Shown here piece by piece: positions 16,824 to 25,210 of a DNA stretch of 64,000 bases. This DNA is from Chitinophaga niabensis (lineage in GTDB: Bacteria > Bacteroidota > Bacteroidia > Chitinophagales > Chitinophagaceae), in contig NZ_CP154260.1 of the NCBI RefSeq assembly GCF_039545795.1, forward strand, positions 4,593,001 through 4,657,000. The letters are read 5' to 3'. Below the pieces are notes generated by a model. It had not been told where the DNA came from, made no database searches, and saw nothing but the letters and a program-made list of their open reading frames with translations. Numbering within the stretch: the stretch's first letter is position 1; each line of letters begins with the position of its first letter. The translations under genes and the position numbers were made by a program.

Positions 16824-16843
16824 CACCCTCTTAAAGAGGGAAT

Positions 16844-17316
16844 GGGAGTTTAGCTCAGTTGGTTCAGAGCATTCCGACTTAAGTCGGAAGAGTCGGCGGA
16901 TCACAAGAGTTTGAAAATATTGGGAGTTTAGCTCAGTTGGTTCAGAGCATTCCGACTTAAGTCGGAAGAGTCGGCGGATCACAGGAGTTTTGAAAATATT
17001 GGGAGTTTAGCTCAGTTGGTTCAGAGCATTCCGACTTAAGTCGGAAGAGTCGGCGGATCACAGGAGTTTTGAAAATATTGGGAGTTTAGCTCAGTTGGTT
17101 CAGAGCATTCCGACTTAAGTCGGAAGAGTCGGCGGATCACAGGAGTTTTGAAAATATTGGGAGTTTAGCTCAGTTGGTTCAGAGCATTCCGACTTAAGTC
17201 GGAAGAGTCGGCGGATCACAGGAGTTTTGAAAATATTGGGAGTTTAGCTCAGTTGGCTCAGAGCATTCCGACTTAAGTCAGAAGAGTCGGCGGATCACAG
17301 GAGTTTTGAAAATATT
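16844..17316 (+). repeat. Array 2: six tandem 78-79-bp tRNA-Val-derived units
   Basis: Units start at 16844, 16922, 17001, 17080, 17159 and 17238. They carry the same sequence as the units of array 1, two kilobases away. Unit 1 is one base shorter (CACAAGAGTTTG) and unit 6 has two substitutions in the D loop and the palindrome. Units 2-5 appear identical. Such homogeneity points to recent expansion or gene conversion. As in array 1 each unit keeps the tRNA 5' half, has the TTCCGACTTAAGTCGGAA arm and lacks a T loop and acceptor 3' strand. Confidence 0.9.
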
Positions 17317-17391
17317 GGGAGTTTAGCTCAGTTGGTTCAGAGCATCTGCCTTACAAGCAGAGGGTCGGCGGTTCGACCCCGTCAACTCCCA
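17317..17391 (+). tRNA. tRNA-Val (anticodon UAC), second copy
   Basis: Identical over all 75 nt to the copy at 15230, with anticodon TAC at 17352-17354. It is the seventh and last in-phase element of array 2 and the only intact one. CCA is not encoded. Confidence 0.95.
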
Positions 17392-17392
17392 C

Positions 17393-17422
17393 AAAGGTCT
17401 TCGTTTACGAAGGCCTTTTTTT
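17393..17422 (+). terminator. Terminator of tRNA-Val array 2
   Basis: Same GGTCTTCG-TTTA-CGAAGGCC hairpin plus seven T as at 15307. Confidence 0.92.
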
Positions 17423-17438
17423 ATGCAATTAGATCTTT

Positions 17439-17513
17439 GCGGGTTTAGCTCAGTTGGTTCAGAGCATTCCGACTACATCGGAAGGGTCGGCGGTTCGACC
17501 CCGTCAACTCCCA
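17439..17513 (+). tRNA. tRNA-Val-like gene, variant anticodon arm (possibly non-functional)
   Basis: 75 nt. The D arm, T arm (GGCGGTTCGACCCCGTC) and 3' acceptor (AACTCCCA) equal tRNA-Val. The 5' end is GCGGGTT, which leaves a C-C mismatch at the second acceptor pair. The anticodon arm is TTCCG-ACTACAT-CGGAA, giving anticodon TAC (17474-17476) but C instead of the near-universal U at position 33. The arm resembles the decoy units (shared TTCCGACT). It is followed by the same terminator. It could be a diverged tRNA-Val or a pseudogene. Confidence 0.6.
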
Positions 17514-17514
17514 C

Positions 17515-17544
17515 AAAGGTCTTCGTTTACGAAGGCCTTTTTTT
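17515..17544 (+). terminator. Terminator after first variant tRNA-Val-like gene
   Basis: Third copy of the GGTCTTCG/CGAAGGCC hairpin with a T-tract. Confidence 0.88.
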
Positions 17545-17560
17545 ATGCAATTAGATCTTT

Positions 17561-17635
17561 GCGGGTTTAGCTCAGTTGGTTCAGAGCATTCCGACTACAT
17601 CGGAAGGGTCGGCGGTTCGACCCCGTCAACTCCCA
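17561..17635 (+). tRNA. tRNA-Val-like gene, variant anticodon arm, second copy
   Basis: Identical to 17439-17513, with spacer, gene and terminator repeated as a 122-bp unit. Anticodon TAC at 17596-17598 with C33 and the same acceptor mismatch. Confidence 0.6.
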
Positions 17636-17636
17636 C

Positions 17637-17666
17637 AAAAGGTCTTCGTTTACGAAGGCCTTTTTT
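17637..17666 (+). terminator. Terminator after second variant tRNA-Val-like gene
   Basis: Fourth copy of the GGTCTTCG/CGAAGGCC hairpin with a T-tract. Confidence 0.88.
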
Positions 17667-17683
17667 ATTGCAATTAGATATTT

Positions 17684-17758
17684 GCGAGTTTAGCTCAGTT
17701 GGTTCAGAGCCTTCCGACTACATCGGAAGAATCGGCGATTAGACCCCGTTAACTCTCA
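17684..17758 (+). pseudogene. Degenerate tRNA-Val-like copy
   Basis: Third member of the 122-123-bp variant series. The D arm is intact and the anticodon arm is still TTCCG-ACTACAT-CGGAA. The T arm has become GGCGATTAGACCCCGTT, which loses the TTC of the T loop and one stem pair, and the acceptor ends AACTCTC. The terminator hairpin after it (about 17768-17800) has also decayed to AGATTTCAT...CGAAGACC, with only the T-tract kept. Confidence 0.75.
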
Positions 17759-17855
17759 GAAATAAAAAAGATTTCATAAATTACGAAGACCTTTTTTTAT
17801 TTATAATTAGTTATCCCATAAATTATTTGTCATTGTTAATCCAAAAACTAACCAG

Positions 17856-18122
17856 ATGTTTCACGTTTATGTCCTCTACTCGAATTCTCGTAATGTTTAT
17901 TATATCGGTTATACCGGCGATGACTTAAGTGAACGTCTACGCAAACACAACTCTAATCATAGAGGATTTACAGGAAAATCAGAAGATTGGAAAATAGTTT
18001 ATACGGAAGCCTATCCAACTAAAAAAGAAGCCAGTGAACGGGAAAGAAAAATTAAATCCTGGAAAAGCAGAAAGAAAGTACAAGTATTAGTCAATTCAGC
18101 ACTTACACATACGGACCTTTAA
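17856..18122 (+). CDS. Small GIY-YIG nuclease family protein
   Basis: 88 aa, a complete single GIY-YIG domain: the first strand has HVYVLYS, the second YYIGYT with the conserved Tyr and Gly, then an Arg in LSERLRKHN, and the late Glu in KKEASERERKIKSWKSRKK. This is the short YhbQ/UPF0213-like type without a DNA-binding extension. The family nicks or cuts DNA; the target is unknown. It begins 97 bp after the last tRNA-Val copy and before a long inverted repeat, so it shares the repeat-rich region; whether it acts on it is inference. Confidence 0.9.
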   Translation: MFHVYVLYSNSRNVYYIGYTGDDLSERLRKHNSNHRGFTGKSEDWKIVYTEAYPTKKEASERERKIKSWKSRKKVQVLVNSALTHTDL

Positions 18123-18180
18123 AATGTAGTCCGTCTTAGTTAATATTCAAAAAAAACAAATATACAACTACAAAGGGTTT

Positions 18181-18257
18181 ATCCTTGCTTCATCCTTGCT
18201 TGAAAGTAGCTTAAACCCGCGCCAAACCACAACATGAAGCAAGGATAAAGCAAGGAT
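18181..18257. repeat. Long inverted repeat built from tandem ATCCTTGCTT motifs
   Basis: The left arm 18181-18201 (ATCCTTGCTTC repeated as ATCCTTGCTT) pairs with 18237-18257 over 21 positions with one mismatch, leaving a 35-nt loop. A second short pair, GTAGC (18206-18210) and GCTAC (18261-18265), gives an alternative fold. There is no T-tract, so it is not a plain terminator. It resembles a REP-type palindromic element. Confidence 0.85.
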
Positions 18258-18288
18258 GAAGCTACCATGGCCCATCTGAAAAATTTAA

Positions 18289-18322
18289 AAAAGGGCTGCT
18301 CCGGTAAAGAAACAGCCCTTTT
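18289..18322. terminator. Bidirectional terminator at the 3' end of the glycan operon
   Basis: AAAAGGGCTG and CAGCCCTTTT pair perfectly around a 14-nt loop. It lies 2 bp past the stop of the minus-strand gene at 18325 and can also end plus-strand transcripts from the GIY-YIG side. Confidence 0.85.
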
Positions 18323-18324
18323 AA

Positions 18325-19728
18325 TTACTTCATTTCTACCTCCCAGGTATCTGTTCGGAAGGGCGCTAATGGAAGCCCATCTTTACCGAACACATTCCCG
18401 ACTGCCGTGTTGCGGAAACCAAAACGTACCGCTACGGGAACCTTCACTTCCTTGCTGGAAACAATCAGGGTATTATTTTTAATTGTAACGTCTGCAGGAT
18501 AAAATACCTGATCTTCCCCCGCAATCAAAAATTCGGTGGCTGTTTTTCCTTTTATCACAAGGCCTTTTTCTGCATGGTCTATAACAATCGTTGCTTTATT
18601 TCCTTTTATGCTTAGGCTTTTGAAGGAAGGGCTTTTGTAAACAATGCCCTCTTTATGATAGGTATCCGCCAGTGCCAGGTTCGCCAGGCGTAATCCTACA
18701 TCTTTTTTGTTGGTAGGATGTACATCATTTGTATCGGCAACGAGGTCTGTGATCACTACCATACCGGTATGGGGATGATGATCTGCCACCTGCGTCTGTG
18801 CCTCACGCAGTATGGCACCGCTATTTTTAAGACCATATTTATAGGGTGCTATCTGCACTAAGTAGAAAGGAAATTCTTTCTTCCATGCATTGCGCCAGCT
18901 ATCAATCATTGTAGGAAGCAATTTAGCATAGGTCTTAGCCTGGCCCGTGTTATTCTCTCCCTGGTACCAGATGGCACCGGCAATATCATAATTCGTGATA
19001 GGAGCGATCATACCGTTATATGCATATCCCGGAATATAAGGGCGGCCTCCGGGAATAGAGATCTTTGAAGCAGCCTGTTTTAACACAGGATCAGCATAAA
19101 TAATACTATCCGGTGTCCATACCTCAGCTGCAGTACCTCCCCAGCTGGCATCCACCAGGCCGATCGGAACATTCAGTTTTTTGTTCAGGTTCTTGCCAAA
19201 GTAATAACCTACAGCACTAAACGATTTGACGGTATTGCTGTCGCAGATAGTCCATTCTCCTTCACAATTATCCTGTGGGTGCAAAGAAGTGGTTTTAGGG
19301 ATGTCGAAGAAACGGATATTCGGATTGTAGGCAACCGGCGCTTCTTCTTTGATATCCTTCAAACTACCTAAACGCATTTCCATATTGCTTTGTCCTGAGC
19401 ATACCCACACCTCTCCTATCAGGATATTATTCAGTACGATCGTGTTCTTTCCTTTCAGGGTAATGGTAAAAGGACCTCCTGCTGCGGGTGTTTCAATGAG
19501 TACCTCCCAGCGGGCATTATTGGTGGTAACAGCTTCGTAGGTTTTGTTATTCCATGAAGTAGTGATGGAGATCTTTTCATTAGGATCTGCAGCGCCCCAG
19601 AACTTTACTTTGCTTTGCTGCTGTAATACCATGTTGCTGCTGATAATACTGGGCAGCCGGACATTACTGAATGAAGAAAGAGTAACACATAAAAGTGCCA
19701 TCGTAAGTACTCTGCGCATAACGGTCAT
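18325..19728 (-). CDS. Sialate O-acetylesterase-like SGNH esterase (secreted)
   Basis: 467 aa with a signal peptide (RRVLTMALLCVTLSSFSN). The SGNH core carries GEVWVCSGQSNME (nucleophile Ser about 114), GLVDASWGGTAAEVW, IWYQGENN and the catalytic Asp/His in DTNDVHPTNK. This is the sialate O-acetylesterase (SASA-like) family, which removes acetyl groups from sugars; in glycan loci the members often act on acetylated plant or bacterial polysaccharides rather than sialic acid. Its start overlaps the upstream GH172 stop (ATGA). It is the last gene of the 14-gene operon. Confidence 0.9.
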   Translation of the reverse strand: MTVMRRVLTMALLCVTLSSFSNVRLPSIISSNMVLQQQSKVKFWGAADPNEKISITTSWNNKTYEAVTTNNARWEVLIETPAAGGPFTITLKGKNTIVLNNILIGEVWVCSGQSNMEMRLGSLKDIKEEAPVAYNPNIRFFDIPKTTSLHPQDNCEGEWTICDSNTVKSFSAVGYYFGKNLNKKLNVPIGLVDASWGGTAAEVWTPDSIIYADPVLKQAASKISIPGGRPYIPGYAYNGMIAPITNYDIAGAIWYQGENNTGQAKTYAKLLPTMIDSWRNAWKKEFPFYLVQIAPYKYGLKNSGAILREAQTQVADHHPHTGMVVITDLVADTNDVHPTNKKDVGLRLANLALADTYHKEGIVYKSPSFKSLSIKGNKATIVIDHAEKGLVIKGKTATEFLIAGEDQVFYPADVTIKNNTLIVSSKEVKVPVAVRFGFRNTAVGNVFGKDGLPLAPFRTDTWEVEMK

Positions 19729-21902
19729 TTAAAGTTTGGCAATACGTAATTGTAGACATCATATTTCAGCTCACTCCAGGCACTTCCGTTAGGAAAGGGG
19801 TGACCGGGATACAATTCCTGGTTTCCGGGAACAAATTTAATCTTTATACGTATTGCTGGTTTGCCTTTTGTCAAGTTAGCGGGAATTAAGAATTCATCGT
19901 CCCGCAAACGGCGGTTGGAGGTCTCCACTTTGTATTTCCGTGGGGAGAGTTCTCCTTCCGGGCGGGAGATCATATAGGTGTTTGCGCCGGCCAGGTACCA
20001 GTTGCCGGCTTTCTGCCAGTTTTTCCCATCTGTTGAAACAAATATTTCGGCCTGCTGGTTTGGATAGCTGTAGTCCAGCGTACGGCGCAGGAGTACTCCC
20101 CTGTTATCTTTACGGAGTTTAACCTTGAACTCAGAAGTGCCGGTAGTATGGCGGCCATCCTGTTCCTGGGCTGGATAAATTTCCTTGCCGATCAGATCTT
20201 TATATTCATCTCTCTTTCGCAGATCATATCCCCATGTCTGTGCAGGATACACATCAGGGCCCCATTCATATTTCGAGCGGATGGTCTCCACTTCGGAAGC
20301 CTGTGGGGAATGATAGGCATGCCTTTGTTCGTCTTCCGGTTTACCGATATCAATGGAATCTGTTTTAACTAAGGAGGATGTGGGGAGGCCATACCAGTAT
20401 GATACGGCTTCGTAATGTTCCTGTGATACATTTTCGTTATGCTCAAAGCGGATAACGGCCCTGTTCCCGAAAGGCATCAGGTCTGCCACTAAGAAACGAT
20501 AGGCAGATTGGATGAGGTCTTTATCGTTAACGGCTGTTTTCTTTTCTGTAGCGCCACAGGGATGTCCGGCTAATGGAAGGGTCATATTCTCTCCGCCCCA
20601 GTAATCTCCACCACCGGCCCATTCTTCCGTACCTGTGCCATATGCCTGTGGCGACTGGCTATTATCAAAGAAGAAACGCGGATCCCCTTCTAATGTATGC
20701 AGGTTTGCATTATGGGAAAAGATGAAGGAGGTACCAAGAAAACTGCCCGTCCATTCTTCCTGCCCTTCCTCTCCTTTGGTATCCAGCCAGGTCATATCCT
20801 GCCCGAAATCCGGTTTGGGGAAATCGCGGTAGGTAGCATGAAAATAACTGCTTTGGTTAGCGGGTATTTTGGAACGTTCATAACGGATCTCATAATCGAT
20901 GGCTGCATCTCCGGGAGTGATGCCTGTTAATTCAAACTTTGCTGATTTAAAGAATGGCATGGGATAATAACAGGCCAGTTCTACTTTATTATTTGGATAA
21001 TCGTAACGGATATTTATGGGCAGTCCTTTTACTAAGTATTCCTTGCGCTCCCTGTTAAAGAAAGTACCGGCACCAAAGAAAAGGCAGATCGGTGCATCGA
21101 TAGATGGATGCGCTGCATTATCCCAGGTCACTTTTAAACGGATGCGTTCCAGTGCTTCAGCCTTATCAAGGGGCAGACTTAACTTTAAAGCCCTGATAGA
21201 AGAAGAGGATGTAATGTTAGCCAGTACGACCTGGTCCTTATCCAGCTTTACAGTGCCCCGCAGCTTTTTGATATTCTTTGGAGCGATGTCTGTACCTGCG
21301 CGGCTCACAAGGTCTACCACATCTTTATCAGGTGCTTTATTGAGATCCCATGAAGGCAGGCCGGTTGGATTGGCGTACAGATGATAGATGTAATAACCTG
21401 TTCCATAAAACGTGCGGGAATAGGCTATCCGCAGGGAATCCCTGAAGGGCATCGGCGTCCAGATAAGATTGGCGCCTTTGGTTGTTCCCCAGGTCCATGC
21501 CATGGGTTCCGGGAAAGTACTGGCCGGAATAAAAACAGTATTCTTAAATTTCTTTACAGCATCAACAGGATCTGCGGTAGCTGTTTCAGACACGATGTTA
21601 TCTTTTCCGTCTACCACAAAATGCCATGGACTCCCATGCCAGTGATTGGTACGAAAGAAATACAAGATTCCATTTCCTTTTACATCCAGTGTTACATTTT
21701 CATCTTCTTTATTCATGAAGAGGAAATTGGAGGCATCATAGGAACCGCCTGTACGGGAATAAGTGCTGCGCATATATGCCCGCACGCCTATCCGTTGCTG
21801 TGGTAACTGTTCCCATAACCGGAAGGCATCGTAGCCAACGGGAATTTTCTGTGCATTTGTATAAACAGGTATGCAACATACCAGGATCAATAAATACCGC
21901 AT
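19725..21902 (-). CDS. Large GH172 (DUF2961) family protein, secreted
   Basis: 725 aa, almost twice the length of the other GH172 members here. Signal peptide at residues 1-17. The GH172 core is recognisable by two conserved Glu in HTLEGDPRFFFD (E405) and GTGTEEW (E426), 21 residues apart as in the characterised difructose-anhydride enzyme. The N-terminal 350 residues include the double jelly-roll-like part (LYFFRTNHWHGSPWHFVVDG). The C-terminal 190 residues add a sandwich with a VSTDGKNWQKAG stretch. The family cleaves or transfers furanosyl residues (D-fructose, D-arabinose). Substrate not known. It is coupled to the esterase downstream and 14 bp after the GH43/32-like gene. Confidence 0.88.
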   Translation of the reverse strand: MRYLLILVCCIPVYTNAQKIPVGYDAFRLWEQLPQQRIGVRAYMRSTYSRTGGSYDASNFLFMNKEDENVTLDVKGNGILYFFRTNHWHGSPWHFVVDGKDNIVSETATADPVDAVKKFKNTVFIPASTFPEPMAWTWGTTKGANLIWTPMPFRDSLRIAYSRTFYGTGYYIYHLYANPTGLPSWDLNKAPDKDVVDLVSRAGTDIAPKNIKKLRGTVKLDKDQVVLANITSSSSIRALKLSLPLDKAEALERIRLKVTWDNAAHPSIDAPICLFFGAGTFFNRERKEYLVKGLPINIRYDYPNNKVELACYYPMPFFKSAKFELTGITPGDAAIDYEIRYERSKIPANQSSYFHATYRDFPKPDFGQDMTWLDTKGEEGQEEWTGSFLGTSFIFSHNANLHTLEGDPRFFFDNSQSPQAYGTGTEEWAGGGDYWGGENMTLPLAGHPCGATEKKTAVNDKDLIQSAYRFLVADLMPFGNRAVIRFEHNENVSQEHYEAVSYWYGLPTSSLVKTDSIDIGKPEDEQRHAYHSPQASEVETIRSKYEWGPDVYPAQTWGYDLRKRDEYKDLIGKEIYPAQEQDGRHTTGTSEFKVKLRKDNRGVLLRRTLDYSYPNQQAEIFVSTDGKNWQKAGNWYLAGANTYMISRPEGELSPRKYKVETSNRRLRDDEFLIPANLTKGKPAIRIKIKFVPGNQELYPGHPFPNGSAWSELKYDVYNYVLPNFK

Positions 21903-21916
21903 ACTTTTTCTTTATT

Positions 21917-22855
21917 TTATTTGGCTGGCTTCCACCGTAAGGGAGCAAGGTAAAGCCCCTTCTTATCCCATCCTGTGTTTGAAATAAACCAGCCTTCCTT
22001 TTTATCGTAAATTATTTCAGCAGCATGCACGGGTAAAGTACATACCAGATTTTCTATCGGGAAGTTCTCCGGGTCTTTAGACCAAAATACGGCGGTCAGA
22101 TTATATTCCGTCATGGCTTTACAGATGAACAGGTAAAACAAACCATCTTTCTGTATCACAAAGGGGCTCTCGGCATCTCCTCCCCAGTAAACTTCATAAG
22201 GTTGCACATGAGCTATCTGCGGCCCGCTCCAATGGAACAGGTCCGGGCCTGTCCTTACAGCAACAGCAGAACGAAAGTCTGTTTCGCTATATGTTTTTGT
22301 GTAGTAGTAATAATACTTTCCTTTGTAATGCATGATGTAGGAATCCCTTGCATGCCCGGGATCACTGAAAAGCGGATTACGCTGATGCCGCTCCCATGTG
22401 TACAGGTCCTTACTGACTGCCATGCACAATTGCCCCCAGGAAGCGTAGTCAGGTGCATTCTTCTGCATATTGCCTACGTTGTAGAACATATAATACGTTC
22501 CTTTTTCATTCATCACATAAGGTGCCCATAGCACTCTTTCCACACCGGGTTTCGCAGTTAATGCATAACCATGATCTTCCCATTTCTTCTGTTTAATAGA
22601 TTTCGCAGAGATATGAAAAAGCCGTGTTTCCTTCCAGGGTGCAATTGGTAAATGATGAATAATGCCATAGGCATGCCATGTACCATCTTCTCCCTTGATA
22701 AAAGTATGATCATTTGTATACCATGAACTGTCTCCTTCTGTACGCAGATCATTCGGGTTGAATATGTGAACGAATGGCCCGCTTATCTCCGGAATGAGTT
22801 GCGCGAATGAATGAATGCAATTCAGCAGTAAGAGTATGATCAAAGAATATTTCAT
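21917..22855 (-). CDS. Secreted five-bladed beta-propeller glycosidase (GH43/GH32-like)
   Basis: 312 aa with a signal peptide ([15 protein letters not shown]). Propeller motifs run through the protein: [18 protein letters not shown] (likely first catalytic Asp), [53 protein letters not shown] and [20 protein letters not shown]. The pattern fits the GH43/GH32/GH62/GH68 superfamily and is closest in feel to GH32-like proteins, but I cannot fix the family. It probably cleaves a furanoside (arabinosyl or fructosyl) in the periplasm. It overlaps the upstream HisD-family gene by 4 nt. Confidence 0.8.
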   Translation of the reverse strand: MKYSLIILLLLNCIHSFAQLIPEISGPFVHIFNPNDLRTEGDSSWYTNDHTFIKGEDGTWHAYGIIHHLPIAPWKETRLFHISAKSIKQKKWEDHGYALTAKPGVERVLWAPYVMNEKGTYYMFYNVGNMQKNAPDYASWGQLCMAVSKDLYTWERHQRNPLFSDPGHARDSYIMHYKGKYYYYYTKTYSETDFRSAVAVRTGPDLFHWSGPQIAHVQPYEVYWGGDAESPFVIQKDGLFYLFICKAMTEYNLTAVFWSKDPENFPIENLVCTLPVHAAEIIYDKKEGWFISNTGWDKKGLYLAPLRWKPAK

Positions 22856-24126
22856 TTATTGTATCGTTTTACCCGTAAGGCAGCCTGTTCTTTATGTGCT
22901 GCAAATCCTTCCAGCTCACATAAACGCATCGCGTATTTACCGATCATCGCACTTGCTTCCGGTGTACATCTCTGGTAAGTGCAGTTCTTGAGGAACTTGC
23001 CTACCCACAATCCGCCGGTATACCTGGCAGCTTTCATGGTAGGCAGGGTGTGATTAGTACCGATCACTTTATCACCGTAGGCCACATTGGTTTCAGGGCC
23101 CAGGAATAATGCGCCGTAATTGGTCATATTATCCAGGAAGTATTGTGGATCGCGGGTTAACACTTCAACATGTTCATATGCCAGCGCGTCTGCTTCCTTT
23201 ACAGCTTCTTCAAGAGAATCCACTAATATGATCGAGCCATACTCTTCCCATGCAACACCTGCAATATCAGCAGTAGATAAATGTTTCAGTTGTCTTTCAA
23301 TCTCCACTAAAGTTTCCGCTGCAAGTTTTTCTGAAGTAGTGATGAGGGCTGCGGGAGAGGTTGGGCCATGTTCAGCCTGCCCTAACAAATCGCAGGCGAT
23401 CATTTCAGCATCGGCAGTTTCATCCGCGATCACCAATACTTCTGTAGGTCCGGCAAAGAGATCGATCCCTACTCTTCCAAACAATTGCCTTTTAGCTTCT
23501 GCTACATAGGCATTACCAGGGCCTACCAGCATATCCACGGCTTTAATGGAATCTGTACCGATGGCCATGGCACATAATGCCTGCACGCCTCCAAGGATAT
23601 AGATCTCATCTGCTCCTGCAAAATACATGGCACATACAGTAGCTTCGGGTATTTTTCCATTGATAGGCGGTGTGCAGGCTATTACTCTTTTCACGCCAGC
23701 TACTTTTGCCGTTAGGATACTCATGTGTGCGGAGGCTACCATGGGATATCTTCCACCCGGGATATAACAGCCTACGCTATTAACCGGGATGTTCTTATGC
23801 CCCAGGAAAACGCCTGGTAAGGTTTCCACCTCTATATCTGAAATAGAAGCCAGTTGCTTTTCTGCAAAAAACCTGATCTGTTGCTGTGCAAACAGGATGT
23901 CCTGTATCACCTGTTCCGGTGTACGCTGCACGATTTCCTTAATCTGGTCTTCCGTCAGCCGGAATGCATCCGGCGGCCAGCTATCAAACGATGCGGCATA
24001 TTTTCTAACAGCAAGGTCTCCGTTCTCCTCAATGTCTTTAATGATCTTCCCTACTGTTTTTCTCACGCCTGAATCTGCATTTTTAATATCAGATTCACTT
24101 TTCCCTTTTTTCAAAAACCTGGTCAT
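22852..24126 (-). CDS. HisD-family NAD-dependent dehydrogenase, probably a polyol or sugar-alcohol enzyme
   Basis: 424 aa, full-length histidinol dehydrogenase fold with all metal and catalytic residues: Q250 and H253 in GQAEHG, the E318-H319 pair in AYEHVE, D352 in [13 protein letters not shown], and H411 in GFAAHKEQ. The segments [18 protein letters not shown] and [18 protein letters not shown] resemble the HpsN-type paralogues, such as sulfopropanediol dehydrogenase, more than biosynthetic HisD. It sits in mid-operon with no other his gene and no signal peptide, so it probably oxidises an alcohol derived from the imported glycan in two steps to an acid. True HisD activity is the alternative. 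Confidence 0.85.
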   Translation of the reverse strand: MTRFLKKGKSESDIKNADSGVRKTVGKIIKDIEENGDLAVRKYAASFDSWPPDAFRLTEDQIKEIVQRTPEQVIQDILFAQQQIRFFAEKQLASISDIEVETLPGVFLGHKNIPVNSVGCYIPGGRYPMVASAHMSILTAKVAGVKRVIACTPPINGKIPEATVCAMYFAGADEIYILGGVQALCAMAIGTDSIKAVDMLVGPGNAYVAEAKRQLFGRVGIDLFAGPTEVLVIADETADAEMIACDLLGQAEHGPTSPAALITTSEKLAAETLVEIERQLKHLSTADIAGVAWEEYGSIILVDSLEEAVKEADALAYEHVEVLTRDPQYFLDNMTNYGALFLGPETNVAYGDKVIGTNHTLPTMKAARYTGGLWVGKFLKNCTYQRCTPEASAMIGKYAMRLCELEGFAAHKEQAALRVKRYNK

Positions 24127-24145
24127 TCGTATGATTTATTTTTTT

Positions 24146-25210
24146 TCACTCTGATTCGCCCGAAGGCTTTGTTAATTTCTGGGACACATCAAGCGGTTCT
24201 CCAAAATCCGGTGTACCGTCATTCTTCCAGGTGAACCGCTGTATCCTTGGGCTCCGTGTACCACCACAGCCCTGCCCGCTTTGTATATTGGCGTGGTAGA
24301 TGATCCAATCTTCCTTATCATCTTTCGATTTGAAGAAGCCATTATGGCCGGGGCCGAATACGTTGTTATTGATGCTCTTTGTAAATACGGGTATCGGGCT
24401 TTTCGCCCAGTCTGCCGGATTTAAAGGATCGCCGTTCTCTTTCAGTCTCAACATACCTAACCCGTAATCATCTGTTGCGCAATTACTGCCGGAGTATACT
24501 ACAAAAACATTCCCGGCAGGGTTCTTTAGTACCTCCGGCCCTTCATTCACGGCAGAGCCTTTCTTTTCCCAGTCATACTGCGGGAAGGAAAGTTGTACGC
24601 GGGAGGACTTCAGCGTCCAGGGGTTTTCCATCTCTGCTATATAGATCCGCTGGCTGATGTCTGTTCCTGAGATCTGTCCGCTCCAGATGAAATAAAGTTT
24701 GTCTTTGTATTCGAGTATCGTACCATCGATGGCAAAATAATCACCCAATGGATCAGCCAGTTTTCCTTTATCTGCCCAGGTGCCCGTAGTTGGATCAGGA
24801 TTGGGATTCTCTAATACAAAACACCGCTGCGTGGCCAGATTGGTAGTAGCACCGGCAGTATAATACAGGTACCACTTTCCTTGCAGGAAATGTAATTCCG
24901 GCGCCCAGATATTCTTTGCATTATTACCGGTAGCTGGTGGCGTCCATACTGTTTTAACAGCTGCTTTACCCAGTTCGGAGATAGCGCGTGTTTTCCAGAT
25001 GGCAATACTATTTACCATGGTATGCATATAGTAGAAGCTGCCATCCTTTTTATATACCCATGGATCAGGGCCACTGCTGAGCAGTGGATTATAAAATGAT
25101 GTTATTCTGTCCGGCGGCGGATTATCAGTTGCTTTCTTTGTTTCCGAACAAGAGAGCATAAGGGCCATAAGGCTAGCTATATAACTTCGTTTGAATACTA
25201 ATTCCCCCAT
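24146..25210 (-). CDS. GH43 family glycosidase, lipoprotein
   Basis: 354 aa. The N terminus has a lipoprotein signal ending in LMLSC, so it is likely anchored to a membrane, possibly surface-exposed. The five-bladed GH43 propeller shows the three catalytic acids in SGPDPWVYK (base), YFAIDGTILE (pKa modulator) and NEGPEVLKN (acid), plus GPGHNGFFKS and YHANIQS. Family members are arabinofuranosidases, arabinanases or beta-xylosidases; the GHNGF pattern fits exo-acting arabinosidases. The start overlaps the end of the upstream GH172 gene by 13 nt. Confidence 0.9.
   Translation of the reverse strand: MGELVFKRSYIASLMALMLSCSETKKATDNPPPDRITSFYNPLLSSGPDPWVYKKDGSFYYMHTMVNSIAIWKTRAISELGKAAVKTVWTPPATGNNAKNIWAPELHFLQGKWYLYYTAGATTNLATQRCFVLENPNPDPTTGTWADKGKLADPLGDYFAIDGTILEYKDKLYFIWSGQISGTDISQRIYIAEMENPWTLKSSRVQLSFPQYDWEKKGSAVNEGPEVLKNPAGNVFVVYSGSNCATDDYGLGMLRLKENGDPLNPADWAKSPIPVFTKSINNNVFGPGHNGFFKSKDDKEDWIIYHANIQSGQGCGGTRSPRIQRFTWKNDGTPDFGEPLDVSQKLTKPSGESE

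Noticed and set aside
16788..16982. Minus-strand ORF with a repeated CSEPTELN peptide
   Set aside because: It is only a translation of the tRNA repeat units; same for the plus-strand frame at 17545-17742.
22852..24126. Part of a histidine biosynthesis operon
   Set aside because: No other his gene is nearby, the gene is embedded in the glycan operon, and the sequence leans to polyol-type paralogues.
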